64,000 nt of DNA, from assembly GCA_025200525.1 (NCBI GenBank), contig CM045761.1, forward strand, positions 140,680,223-140,744,222, read 5' to 3'. Under the pieces are notes generated by a model, which was not told the origin of the DNA, searched no databases, and saw nothing but the letters and a program-made list of their open reading frames with translations. Positions 23,160 through 34,982 of the stretch are shown piece after piece. Numbering within the stretch: the first letter of the stretch is position 1; every line of letters starts with the position of its first letter. The position numbers and the translations under genes were made by a program. Origin of the DNA: Camellia lanceoleosa (Eukaryota > Streptophyta > Magnoliopsida > Ericales > Theaceae).

Positions 23160-23395
23160 TGAGTGACGGAAATCCAAAGATGCCAAAAGCCAACTTTGCT
23201 CTAGTTAGAACGACGCCTACATCGAGCTCTACCTTTTTAACAAAGGCACATCGGTGAAAAGATCAACGGATCTAGGTGTATTTGAGGGAAATAAGTGAGT
23301 TTTAGAGAGAGAGAGAGCGTGGGGCAAAATAGGGTTTTGAAATGTTTAGAGAGAGAGAGGTGAAAAAGTGACTCAAAAAAGTGATTTTACGAACT

Positions 23396-23585
23396 GATAT
23401 ACTCACAGTTCGCTCGAGCGCAAGACTTGTCTCCCAAGTGACCTGACATAATAAGTTGTTCCGCTTGAGCGCAAAAAGCTCCGCTCGAGCACAGGAAACT
23501 TCGCTCGAGCGAAGAATACAAACTCCTAGTATTTTTTGCAGACTTGCAAAAGTACTAGAGTTTCACAAAGACCGCTCAAGTGCAA
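23396..23585 (-). promoter_or_regulatory. U3 CTCGAG cluster and TATA box of element E
   Basis: CGCTCGAGCG at 23411-23420 and variants near 23462, 23482, 23502 and 23573 stand upstream (minus strand) of a TATATC block (23401-23396). Confidence 0.55.
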
Positions 23586-23790
23586 GAAGCTTCGCTCAAG
23601 CAAAGAGGCAAAAATCTAGGCAACAAAAGTTTGAAAAATAAGCTACCAACCTGTTCCAAACACAACCAACATGACCCAAAAGCCAAACTCAAAGAGGTAT
23701 GAGTAGAAACGAGACATGAATAACTATAAAAGACAACGAAACTCAAATTCAACACATACAATGGGTCAGGTCTGAACCAGAAATGCTATA

Positions 23791-23804
23791 ACCTCTCCCC
23801 TTAA
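23791..23804 (-). promoter_or_regulatory. Polypurine tract of element E
   Basis: Minus strand TTAAGGGGAGAGGT abutting the LTR; compare element D at 17772-17786. Confidence 0.75.
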
Positions 23805-24039
23805 GGAATTTCATCTCCAAAATTTAAAATCATATGTTAAAACCATGTTTTGACCAATTACAACATTGGTAATAATTTCAAATCATCACCATGATCCATT
23901 CACCGGTCATCCGTTCTCATCAACAAGATAAATATCTACTCATTACTGAATATACAATTCAAATTTTCAAAACATATATACAATGTTTATATTACATTAA
24001 CATAATAGAGTTTCAATACATGTTCAAACATCACTAAAC

Positions 24040-25215
24040 AAGTCCGAATATTTCTCACAGACTTTCACCTCAAACTCCCAAGTGACCTCCTCAGCCCTAT
24101 GGTATCACCACAATAGTTTTACCAAAGGAATTGTCTTGTCTCGCAAGACTTGGTCTCGAGTATCTAGAACTCTAACAGGTCTCTCCTCATACGAGGCATC
24201 CTCGTCAAACTCTAACTCACTCCAGTCCAACACGTGTGAAGGATCCAGCTCATACTTTCAAAGCATACAGATATGAAATACGTCATGAAACCTGAAAAGC
24301 TGTAGCGGCAAGGCCAAGCGATAAGCTACCTCTCCAATCCGCTCTAGGATCTCAAAAGGCCCAATAAATCTAGGAGATAACTTCTTACTCTTCCCAAACC
24401 TTATCAAACTCCATCTAGGTGATATTTTCAAGAAGATATGATCCCTATCTCAAGGTATAATGGTCTCCTCCTACGGTCAGCATAGCTCTTCTGACGATTC
24501 TGAGCTGTAACCAACCTTTTACGGATAAGTGCAATTTTCTCCGTCGTTTCCCAGACTAACTCTGAACCCAACATTGGTGCATCACCCACCTCAGCCGAAC
24601 ACACAGGGGATCTACATGGTTGGCCATACAAGACCTCAAAAGGTGCCTTACCAATACTCGACTAGAAACTGTTGTTGTAGGCAAACTCCACTAAGGGCAA
24701 GTGCCTCTCCCACGACCCCTTAAAATCAAGGACACAACCTCGAAGCATATCCTTGAGGATCTGAATAGTATGCTCAAACTGCTCTTTAGTCTGGGAATGA
24801 TAGATGGTGCTAAAAGTCAACCTAGTGCACAAGGCATTCTGTAGGCTCTGCCACAACCGAGCCATAAAGTGTGGATCTATATATGAAACGATGGTCACAG
24901 GGACCCTATAGAGCCGAACAATGTCCCTAATGTAAAGGTCAGCTAGAAAATCTACCGAGTCATTCGTGCACATAGGTACAAAATGCGCTGACTTGGTCAA
25001 TCGGTCAACTACCACCCAAATGGCGTCATTATCTCGTTGAGTCCTCAGAAGACCCACTACAAAATCCATCATGACATGTTCCCACATCCACTGGGCTATA
25101 GGCAAAGGTTGTAACAAACCCGCTGGCCTCTGATGCTCGGCCTTCACTTGCTGACAAGTAAGGCACTTCGACACAAACACAGCTACATCCTTTTTCATCC
25201 CCTTCCACCAAAACT
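24040..25215 (-). pseudogene. Element E integrase and chromodomain
   Basis: Collinear with element D integrase. Zinc-binding [12 protein letters not shown] and the first catalytic acid (MMDFVVG) are present. The second catalytic position reads SYIDPHF where D is expected as in D's LDRDPRF, so that acid is lost. The third (FEHTIQ) is kept. The frame breaks at 24662 and 24428; chromodomain remnants follow to about 24040 (SYEERPV and WEFEVKV-like). Not functional. Confidence 0.8.
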
Positions 25216-25928
25216 AATGACTAAGGTCGTGATACATCTTTGTGCCTCCTGCGTGCATCGCGAGGCGTGAATGGTGAAACTCTCGAAGTACTTCCTCTGG
25301 GCAAGACTCTGGCACGAAAAGATGGTCAATGTATCTAACAGTCAAGTCAGAATACACGTTCTAGCCCTTCTTTACCTTTCCACTAGAGATCTTCTCCCGG
25401 AGGGATTATACCTCAAGGTCACCCCTTTATGCTTCTATAACTCGGCTCACAAGTGTAGGTTGTGCAACTACCTAAAAAAAAATGCGGACTCAACAGACTC
25501 GCCAAGGTAGAAGTCAAACTCACTAATAGCAGCCAACATCTCCCATTCTCGAATGGCAATACAAGCTACACTACTAGTGGGTTTTATACTCAAGGCATCG
25601 ACCACTACATTGGCCTTTCCTGGATGATAGTGCAACTCAAAGTCCTAATCCTCCATAAACTCCATCCACATCCTTTGCCTCAAACATAGATCTTTCTATG
25701 AAAAAAGGTACTTTAAATTCTTATGATCAGAAAACACCTCAAACTTCTCACCATAAAGGTAATGCCTTTATATTTTCAAAGCAAAGATTACAGCTGCTAA
25801 TTCTAAATCATAGGTAGGATAGTTCCTCTCATGTGTTTTCAACCAACGTGAGCCATAAGCTGCTACATTTTCCTCTTGCATCAAAACATAACCCAAACCT
25901 TCTCGTGAAGCATCACAATACACAGAAT
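25216..25928 (-). pseudogene. Element E RNase H (3' part) and linker
   Basis: Minus strand reads [15 protein letters not shown] at the very edge of the solo LTR insertion, then [40 protein letters not shown] and HYHPGKANVVVDALS. The first RNase H aspartate (YCDAS) is kept. Several stops interrupt, for example in KI*RHYL and FS*KDL. Confidence 0.8.
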
Positions 25929-25933
25929 AGCCC
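25929..25933. repeat. Target-site duplication of the Ogre solo LTR, left copy (AGCCC)
   Basis: AGCCC directly before TGTAGCTCG; the same pentamer is at 29374-29378. Confidence 0.9.
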
Positions 25934-28900
25934 TGTAGCTCGAATTTTTCATGTCCCCTTTCGGAAGCTCGAAAATAAGCCCTACAGTTTGGACTCCCGT
26001 GGTTTTGAATCTAATCTCACAAGTGCAATGTGAAATTGATAAACACCAAAGAGTCCAAATCCGACAAATCTTTTGGAAAATCGATTTTGAATCACATTGC
26101 CAAAAAATGGACTGTTTTGCCAGATACAGAGTCGCCACCTAAATATTTTATTTTGGAAAAATTTAGGAAACCCATGACTCGTGGCAAAGGCCACGTGTCC
26201 GTCATAACCAAGATTGTCTTGGCTCGAGAACTTGGGTACGAGGGGGGAAGGTCACGAATACATTTGAGCACCCCCGCTCGCCCGATCAAAAATCGGCCTC
26301 TACTAATCATGATATGATTTTTATCAACATTATATGCTCTTGTTCCGGTTCATTAGGCTAGCATTACTATGTGATGTGCACATACAAAGTATAGACTAGT
26401 TTGCTCGAATTGGAACAATTCAATTTCATGTTTATTTTTTGAAAAGGGTTTGAATTTTCCACTTAACAAAGTGGGCTTAAAGTTTGCAAATTTGCCACTT
26501 GACAAAGTGGGCTTAAAGTCTGTGAATTTTCCACTCAACAAAGTGGGCTTAAACGCACATTCATTGAATTATTCCAATTCAAGCAACAAGCCTTCATCCA
26601 CAGGTACTCAAACAGTTATAGCAAGTAAGCATTTAGCCTCATGGAAACCATGCTAGTCATGGCAATCACTCACACTCATGCAAGTATGCTAAAGCACTAA
26701 AAACTCACCTGGTACTCCAAGCCAAGAAAAAAAACTAATTTGAAAAATGCATGCTCCTAACTATGCAAGATGACTAATGCAACACAGACATCATGCAACT
26801 AATAGGCACGGCTACTAATATGGCATATGAATCAATTTAAATAGCATGCGGTCTAAGCACATAGTCAAAGAAGTATTGAACTAATAATGCAGTTAGAATG
26901 ACGAATCGAGCCTCGGTGCATGCAATACAAGATGAATGGATGCAAACATGAAGCATGCTCAACGAAACGTGATGCCTCTAATCTGACCTCAAAAGCGGAT
27001 AAATAAAAGGGAGAAAGACGTGGGGTTGAAAGACATACACATTATTACATTGCGCTCTCACGAAGGAGAGTCCGAATGAATAAACTAGCCAAGCTAAACT
27101 ACTTAACTAATGATTACAAAACTTGAGTAAATAAATTAACTAACTATTCTAAACTAATTAATTAAGAATTTAACTAAGCTAAGCTAATTAACTATTATAA
27201 CACAAACTAATTTAATTAATCAAAACAAATTAAATAAGCACAAAAAGAAACTAATTAGCTACAACTAATTAATTACATCACGGATTAATTAACTAAGTAC
27301 AATACTTTACTAATTAGTTACAACTAATTAAGTACAACAAATAAATGACTAATTTAAATTAATTAACTAGTCTGGGAAGCGAAGGAGGCCCATGCATGCT
27401 TGGTTTCTACTCAAAGAACATCCACTATTTTGCTATTGTATGCCTCTGTTACGTAACACTTACACTTTTTCCTTCTCCAGATCAACTCTGTCATGCTTCA
27501 CAAGCACACTGCTCAAAAATCACTGGTGGTAACCCGAAGTGGTGGTCAAGCCATCCAACACTAATGGCCTAACGGTTAAAGAATAAAGGCCACCGCCATC
27601 GGTGATGCACAATTCCATGTTGCAACAAAGAGCAAACAGGGCAAAGAGAGGGTATTCTCATAGATTGTTTGTACAATATATCCCTTCTTATCATCAAAAC
27701 ATCTCAAAGGACTGATACACTTGGTCCTCAAACCATCAATCAAGCAATTTCATTGCATGATGGCTAAGGAACCAATGTGTACAAGTTCAATAAATGAACA
27801 AACAAGACCAAAACCATCACCCTATCATGCATGATTAAGGGCAATGGAGACCTAGGAAACTTGGCACATTACTATGAGTATGAAATGCCCCAATTTTCCT
27901 TGTGTTCAATTAATGTTTGATTGAACACACCAAAAAACAATCAAATTCTTATCTTGCACAACTTTAGTTTCCAATTTTGTTTACTCATTTTAGTTTACCG
28001 ACCATTCCTTAATCCAATTAAGTCCAATGGTGAGTTGAAGTCCTCTAATGGAAAGAGGGCTAAAAAAACACAAGTTGCTTTGGGTATGAAAGAAGCATCA
28101 TACCGTTGGTAATGAACCCCCTAGAGGATTAAACCATTAAGTATGAAACCTTAATTTCATGTTTAGGCAAACAAGTGACTTGAAACCACTTTCAAAGAAA
28201 AATAAAAAGCCAAGAGAGGAGGGAGATTGCAGAGATGATTAATGCTGAAATGAAGTATGAAAAGCCCAAAATAAGTGCTATCAACTCGAATAAGTGATGT
28301 CTAAAGCCTAAAACATCAAGCTTATGAGGACTATTACACTATACACATGCAAAACAAGACTCAAATACAACAACCAACCTAAAAAAGAATTAAAATAGTC
28401 CAAATTAGAGCCTAAAACATGCTGGAATTAAGCTACAACAAGCTAGAAAAATAAGCTAACACATAGAACTATCTAGGCTAGTAAACAAGACACATGGAGG
28501 GGAGGCTAACCCCTCCAAATTTGGACTTAAAAACATGATTTTTACCACTGAAAATACTCTGAAATTCAATGTTCAGAAGCCTAAAAAAAGATGGTTTGAA
28601 GGTGGGAAACAAAGGTGGAAAAGCCTTACAAGCAAGGAATAAAGAAGGGTGAACCACCCCCTAACCTTAAATGGCCTAAACCACCAATTTCAACCCACAA
28701 AAAATAGAGTTTTTTATAGCTCAAAACAGCCCAAAAAACAACGGGAAAAGATATAAAAGCAAGTATGCAAAACAAGTTTAAAAGACAAGTATTATACCTC
28801 TTGAAGCAAAGATCAACTTTAGGCAATAATTCAAGCCAAAACCACCTTCAAGGGCGCTAAGAAGGCTTCAAGGAACCTCAACTCAAAGATGATCAACTTT

Positions 28901-29373
28901 GGTTAAGGAGGTGTAGGCAAAAGTGTGATGTATGTAGCCTAATGTGCACAAATTTGCAAGAGAGAGAAATATAGAGAAAGAGAGATTTTTGTTCCAAATT
29001 TTCTAACCTTCAAAAATGGAGAGGAGACCCCCTATATATAGAAAAACATGCATTTGGCTGAGATAAATCCCTCTATACACGTGTAGGGAGATGAAGCCAA
29101 TTGTGCCAATAACTGGAACAACTGTCAGCAAAATATTTGAAAAAAGACACTGGTGGCCGGCAGCCTCCATTGGTGGCCAACAGCCACCAGGGGTTGCAGG
29201 CTTGAAGGTTTTGGTCCAAAACAAGGCATAGAATGAACAGGGTGTGAAGGATTAAAGACAGGGCATTCCGTTGAGAACTTCGGGCACTAAAACGAGCACA
29301 TATAGTCACAATCATCGAGTGCACAAGCGATGACGTCCAAGTCTTGAGGACGGTCAAAAATGGGGTGTCTACA
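25934..29373 (-). mobile_element. Ogre-like solo LTR (3440 bp) inside element E RNase H
   Basis: Starts TGTAGCTCG, ends GGTGTCTACA, flanked by exact AGCCC duplications. No PBS, internal region or second LTR exists, so it is a solo LTR left by LTR-LTR recombination. It shares with the element B LTR (1263-6180) the terminal blocks, the CTCACAAGTGCAATGTGA-type segment near 26018, the CGCCCGATC.AA.ATCG block near 26278 and the last 60 bases. Its short open frames are not genes. Confidence 0.93.
29033..29041 (-). promoter_or_regulatory. TATA box of the Ogre solo LTR
   Basis: Minus strand CTATATATA followed by GGGGGTCTCCTCTCC, at the position equivalent to 5246-5256 in the element B LTR. Confidence 0.5.
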
Positions 29374-29378
29374 AGCCC
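29374..29378. repeat. Target-site duplication of the Ogre solo LTR, right copy (AGCCC)
   Basis: Identical to 25929-25933. Confidence 0.9.
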
Positions 29379-30440
29379 AAACCCCTCTTCGGAATAATCA
29401 ACACTGGAGTAGTGATAGGTCTAACCTTAAGTTCTTGAAAAGACTTCTCACAAGTCTCACTGCACACAAATTTGATCCCCTTCCTCGTCAATCTAGTCAA
29501 CAGTGAGGCTAACCTAGAGAAATCCTTCACAAACCATCGGTAATACCTGGCTAACCCCAAGAAACTACGGATCTCAAAAGCATTCTTAGGTTGCTCCCAA
29601 TCTTGTACTACTTCTATCTTGGATAAATCTATAGTCACCCCTCTCCCGGATACAACATGGCCTAAGAACTTTACTTCTCTCAACCAGAATTCACACTTCC
29701 CGAACTTAGCATATAGTTTGTGGACTCTAAGCAACCCAAGCTCAACCCACAAGTGTTCCTCATCGAAGGGTGAGTAAATCAGGATGTCATCGACAAAGAC
29801 GACTACGAAACGGTCTAAAAATAGACGGAATATTTGATTCATTAGGTCCATAAACACAACTGGTGCATTGGTTAACCCAAAAGGCATCACTAGGAATTCA
29901 TAATGGCCATATCGCGTACGGAATGCTATCTTCTAGATATCTTCCACCCTTACTCTCAACTGGTGATAACCCGATCTCAAGTCTATCTTAGAGAAAAAAC
30001 AAGACCCCTTCAACTGGTCAAACAAATCATCTATGCGAGACATTGGGTACTTGTTCTTAATAGTTACCCGGTTCAACTTTCGATAATCAATACAAAGCCG
30101 CAAGGCACCATCATTCTGCTTTCTAAGGCGAAGTACTAGGGCGAATAAAACCCTTATCTAACAATTCTTGGAGTTGAATCTTCAACTCACTCAATTTAGC
30201 AGGTGCAAATCTATATGGTGCAATAAAGATCAGTGTCGTGCCAGGCACCAAATCGATAGAGAACTTAATCTCACGGTGAGCTGGCAAAATAGTGAGATCC
30301 TTAGGAAAGACGTCCGGATATTCACAAACTACCCTTGGCAAATCAACTCGGACTTCGTCACAGTCACTACCCAAGAAGTTTGCAAGAAGACAACTAAGCT
30401 CACTCCGCTATTGCAAATCGTACACTGGTGATAAAACTCT
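29374..30440 (-). pseudogene. Element E reverse transcriptase
   Basis: Upstream part 30374-30123: [37 protein letters not shown]. Then, after a stop and broken frames, [12 protein letters not shown] sequence (about 29985-29955). Finally 29890-29374: [20 protein letters not shown], the catalytic [24 protein letters not shown] and [16 protein letters not shown]. The FVDD form of the active site is normal for this group. The solo LTR cuts the frame just before RNase H. Confidence 0.85.
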
Positions 30441-30600
30441 ATCAGCTCTGTCCCCTATGAAATAAAAATAATCACCGCTCAAGGTACATACAGTAACCCT
30501 CTGACGGTAACAATCTATGACAGCCCGATACTATGACAATCAGTCTATACCCAATATAGCATCAAAACTCGACATATTGATCAACACAAATGCAAAAGGA
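30441..30600 (-). pseudogene. Element E protease C-terminal end
   Basis: Minus strand reads INMSSFDAILGIDWLS, stop, then YRAVIDCYRQRVTV, the segment after the protease active site in Tekay-type pol. Sequence to the right is unrelated to this element. Confidence 0.65.
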
Positions 30601-30964
30601 AGTCGGCGGCCAAACTACTAAGAGCATGCATTCTTCGCTCGAGTGCACTAGTCTTGGCTCGAGCAAAGTTCTATGCATAAGTGAGTTCGCTCGAGCGGAC
30701 AAACTCTCGCTCAAGCGGAAAACCGTGGTATAAATTCTTCGGTGGTCCTTTCCAATACCAGTTTTCCCTAAATCTCTTGTGGCTTCTCTCTCTCCTAGGG
30801 CATTCTCATCCCTCTTCTTCGTGCCCTCGCTTGATGACCAATTTTCGGTGGGTTTTGTGCATCTTCCTCAATTTTGGTAAGATTTTATTGTGTTCATTCT
30901 TGATTGTCATTTTTTTTTTCATGTCATCGCTGTTTATATTATTAGGCTTCATTTGTTCACACAC
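30601..30964 (+). repeat. LTR-like fragment with TATA box
   Basis: Plus-strand order: several CGCTCGAG/GCTCAAGCGG words (30636-30719), TATAAAT at 30729-30735, then a pyrimidine-rich leader and CAATTTTGGTAAGATTTT, which looks like a splice donor. This is the layout of an LTR U3/R, not of element E. The E-type solo LTR interrupts it at 30965. It may connect with 32815-33258, but I cannot assign a family. Confidence 0.4.
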
Positions 30965-32814
30965 TGTAACGCCCCAAAATAATTACTATAACCCATACTC
31001 AACATCAATAAGTGATCACAATGGCAAAGTGGTTATCTTTCATTGATTTACAATTAAGCTTTACAAAAGAGTGATATAATAGAGAGACAAGATGAAAGTT
31101 AGACAAATAAGAAATGCCCTCAAGGCTTACATCTTTCCAAGATGACGTTTGGTTACAACATAAGTGGACTTAAGTCCAATAGAGTTAAAGCCCTTAGCTT
31201 GTACAAAAATAAATATAGCAAATACACAAAAGTAGCTCTCGCTCCAAGTCCTCCCAAGCTATTGCCTTAGCTGAGGCATAGCATTAGCACATGAAATGTT
31301 TTTCCCACATAGGCTGAGCCAAAACCCAATAGAAATAATCCAACACAGTATATGAATCTTAACAAAAGTATAAGGTAAATGCATATGCAATACTCGTGCC
31401 AAAATATTTTTATATCTCTCTCCAAAACCATGTAATGCCATAATAATATCATAAATCACTTCCTTTGAAATAAAAAGATAGGGCAACGAATCACGTTAGT
31501 GGAATTTCAAAACAATACAACTTTTTCTGGAAATTTCGTCTAGAGGACACCGTTAACCGGGACCCATGCAAACGTAGGCTATACAAGCACTACTATTGCC
31601 ATTTCAGGGAAATTTCGTTCACAGGATCGGCACCCATGTATACGCGTGATTTTTAGGACTTTCATCATAGACACTCAGGCCAACTTATTTCAACATTACA
31701 ATACATGTTTCTTAGATTCACCCATTTTTCTCAAAATAATAAATATTTCCAATGTATAAGCGTGTTTTAATTCTCCTAATTCACATGCAATTTCTACAGC
31801 ATTCATAGCTCTCCTCCATCGATAGCCCAACACATATATTTCTAAACAGATAAACAATTATCGATAAAGATAAACTCTCCAAATTTTCAAGAGGTGAGTG
31901 ATAATACTTATCTAACTCCACCATCCTCATCAACATCAATCCAATTTCACAATTTCAATATCAATCTCATAATATATATATATATATAATCAACATTTAA
32001 GGCATTTAGGAAAAAATATCTTTCTTTTCCAAAATCAATCCCAATATCCAAAATCAACAATTTATTCCTAACTCAACATTATTTTCCATATCAAAATCAT
32101 TTTCAAGGACCCATTTAAAAAATCTCTCTTTTGATTTTTACCTAAAATCCTAAATTGTCCCAAATCTTCAAAAATCTCAATATTGTTCAGAAATAACAAA
32201 TAACTAAGTTAAAACTCATAAAAACAAGTGGAGATATCCCTACCTCAAGCTTAGAAGATGAGAGAGAGTGTAGGAAACTCAAAGACGCCAAAAATCAACT
32301 TTGCTCCAATTAGAGCGAAGCCCTCGCCGAACTCTACCTTTTTAACAAATGGACACGGGTGAAAAGATCAACAGATCTAGGTGGATTTGAGTGAAATAGA
32401 TGAGTTTTAGAGAGAGAGTGAGAGAAATTAGGGTTTTGAAATGTTCAGAGACAGAGGTGAAAAAGTGACTCAAAAAAGTGACTTTGCGAACTGATATATG
32501 TGCAGTTCACTCGAGTGACCAAACACAATAAGTTTCACCGCTCAAGCGCAAGAAGCCTCGCTTGAGCCCAAAATATAAAATTCCATTAGTATTATAGAAA
32601 GAAGACTACGAAGTGTCGCTCGAGCGTAGGAACAAAACTCTGGGCATCAACAACTTGAAAAATATGCTACCAACCTGTTCCAAACGTAAACAACACGTCC
32701 CAAAAGCCAAACTCAAAGAGAGATAAAGGGAAACAAGATATGAACAACTGTATAAGACAATGAAACTCGGATCCAAAACATACAATGGGTCGGATCTAAA
32801 CTAGAAACGCTATA
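30965..32814 (-). mobile_element. E-type solo LTR (about 1850 bp)
   Basis: Begins TGTAACGCCCC and ends AAACGCTATA; collinear with the element E LTR at 21741-23790. Flanking pentamers are CACAC (left) and TATAC (right), which differ by two C-to-T changes, so the target duplication is plausible but not exact. No PBS or pol is attached on either side. CTCGAG variants (32505-32620) lie upstream of TATAT (about 32493) on the minus strand. Confidence 0.75.
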
Positions 32815-33247
32815 TATACGATGGGTTTGGGCATTTTGGGTGTTGATTTTGTTTTATGTGTGGTTTACTACTGCCTATTTTATATTGGTGCCCTCATGCT
32901 GATTTTGATTGGGTTTTGCTATGGTTTTCGGTAATTGGGAACACAGGACACACACATAGAATTAATTTTAGGATGCTACTTTGATGGACATGGATTAGTT
33001 TTGGGATGCTACTTTGATGGATATGGATATTGATTTATTATTTTGGCATATATTGGATTATCTCTATTTTTGTATTCAATATCCTATTTCCACAGTTTTG
33101 AATTGTATTTTTAACGGGTGGCTTGTTCATGGTGTTTCTAAACTAGTTCGGCTGGTTTTGTCTAGTAGTTTTTGTTTTGTTAGGTGGTGTGTCTTGTACA
33201 TGTGTTTGTTAGGAAAAATTGTTAGATTGTTTTGTCCGAGAATTGAC
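32815..33247 (+). other. Unassigned sequence before a copia LTR
   Basis: TG/TTT-rich, non-coding, with a 33-bp near-repeat (GGATGCTACTTTGATGGA at 32971 and 33005). It runs into a polypurine tract, so it is probably the 3' untranslated tail of a copia element whose coding part is gone. Confidence 0.35.
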
Positions 33248-33258
33248 AAAGGGGAGAT
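33248..33258 (+). promoter_or_regulatory. Polypurine tract of a copia element
   Basis: AAAGGGGAGAT directly before TGTTAGG. The GGGGAGATTGTTAGG junction is typical of plant Ty1/copia elements. Confidence 0.65.
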
Positions 33259-34104
33259 TGTTAGGCCCTTATGTGTTGCCAATTCCGTGAACAAACTTGG
33301 TTTTGAAAGTTGTATTTTTTCCTTTTTTTTGGCTTTACCACTCAAGCGGTGAAAGTTGCGCGTAAGCGTAAAATCTGCACTTTCAGAAGTTTTTCTTCTC
33401 AGCAAAAGTACTAGGAGTTGTGTTTTTACGCTCGAGCAAACTTTCCATTGCTCGAGCATAGATCCTTGTTTAGAAACACGAGTTTAAGTTATACCACTCG
33501 AGCGACCATTCTTGTGCTTGAGCAGTGATCGCAGATCTGTCTACTATAAAGCTGCGAACAAGTGGAATTCTAGGGTACAACTTCTAGATTTTTTAAAGGG
33601 AATTAGGGTTTTCTTCTGGAGCATCTTTGCTAGTTTCTTTAATGTTTGTTTGAGTTTAACTCATGGTTTGATAAGTATCCATAAAAGTATTGTTTGATTG
33701 TTCAATACAAGAGTGTTCTTCTTCGGTGGATTCTAAAGATTCAAGCGGGAAGTCTTTGAAGAAGTTCAAAGTTGCTCGTGGTCATTGATTCGACATGGAT
33801 GTTGTCGATTCGACATCAAGCAGATCGATTACGAGACGAAGGCGTTGGCAAAAGAGACACGGCTTGTAGAAGAAAATTTTACAGAGTTTGGGTAAATTGT
33901 TTGGTAAATTTGTGTTCTTTCTTTCTTCATAGTGAATTGATTAGTGGCGTCTCGCCCGTGGTTTTTTATCACAATTGGATGTGCTCCAACTGTGATTTTT
34001 TCCACGTAAAAATCATTTGTGTCGATTTATTATTTGTGTATGTGTTGGATGATTTAGATTATTAGTTTTGATTGTTTGGGAATTGTTGCAATTAAATCTA
34101 TAAC
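33259..34104 (+). repeat. Ty1/copia-type LTR (about 846 bp)
   Basis: Starts TGTTAGGCCC after a polypurine tract and probably ends CTATAACA at 34104. Inside are CTCGAG-type words (about 33429, 33450, 33499, 33519) directly upstream of a TATA box (33545-33550). No tRNA-Met primer site follows the right end, which fits a 3' or solo LTR. No exact target duplication was found, and the right boundary is an estimate. Confidence 0.55.
33545..33550 (+). promoter_or_regulatory. TATA box of the copia LTR
   Basis: TATAAA in CTACTATAAAGCTGCG, about 25 bases after the last CTTGAGCAG word. Confidence 0.5.
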
Positions 34105-34980
34105 ACATCACGAATCATGTAGTTTTTCACACCAGAATTGGATCAATTGAATAGTACAGATGCCTACCTCAGATAAGGGGAAAAAATAAATTAAAAAATT
34201 AAAAAAAAAATTTAAATAGTTTTCTTGGCTTGGAGCAGTCCCCTTTTGTTGGTTTTAGAGAGCTTGCTTTTGAAACAGTTATATATATATATGGATTTGC
34301 TGCTTCAGTTTGCAAGACTACTCTGTTTGTTTAGTACCCTTTCTTGTATTTGTCCTTAGGACTGTTTTGCTAACTTACAATAATAGCACAAAAATTTAAA
34401 AGTTAAATAACTATACAAAAAAATAAATTAAAAATTCTCTTTTCTCTATATTTTTTTTCTATGTTTTTTTCTCGAAAAAAATCAAAAAATCATTCTAAAT
34501 ATTTTTCACAAACAACATAATTCTATTCGCACATTACAAAAAGTATTAGTATACACTATTTGTGTTGTTTTAATATATAAATAAAAATAAATTTCTCATA
34601 TATACATTATGTTCAAAAGTTTATATTTGAACAACTGCTTTTTGTTTAGAAATTTATATATGAACATTTGATTTTCGTTATGAAATTTATATTTGCGCTG
34701 TATAAATAATATATATTGAGATTTTTTTGTAGTATATGCTAATAGAAGTTTCTTATGTCTTTTTTGATTTGTTCTACTTCATCTACATTTACTTCATTCA
34801 CAAGATAGATTGACTTTTATTTGTGCAGTTATTCTAACTCAAAAATTAGACTCATTTTTCAAAATCAATAATATAGCAATATATTAAAGACAACTCTTTC
34901 TTTTATGTATTATCTGATTATCAATCAATTACTCTTTGTACATATCACTAAATTTGAAAATTTGGTCTAAAAAATAAAAC
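34105..34980. other. No gene recognised; AT-rich
   Basis: Very AT-rich with A/T runs and a (TA)n at about 34283. No open frame, terminal repeat or splice signal stands out. Element C begins abruptly at about 34981. Confidence 0.6.
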
Positions 34981-34982
34981 TT

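Larger units (their letters stand above)
21741..23790 (-). repeat. 3' LTR of element E (2050 bp)
   Basis: Left terminus TTTAACGCCCTG is a mutated form of TGTAACGCCCC; right terminus is AATGCTATA, next to a polypurine tract. Collinear with the solo LTR at 30965-32814: both carry AGGCTATACAAGCACTA, GGAAATTTCGT..G and AAGAAATGCC.T.AAGGCTTAC. Confidence 0.85.
21741..30600 (-). mobile_element. Tekay/Del-type chromovirus E, 5'-truncated, split by an Ogre solo LTR
   Basis: From right to left: end of protease, RT, RNase H (cut at 25933/29374 by the solo LTR), integrase with chromodomain, polypurine tract and 3' LTR. gag, most of protease and the 5' LTR are missing: the pol reading ends near 30600 and different LTR-like DNA follows. 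The frames contain many stops, more than in element D. The pentamer left of the LTR is GAGGT; no matching copy was found to the right, as expected for a truncated element. Confidence 0.8.
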
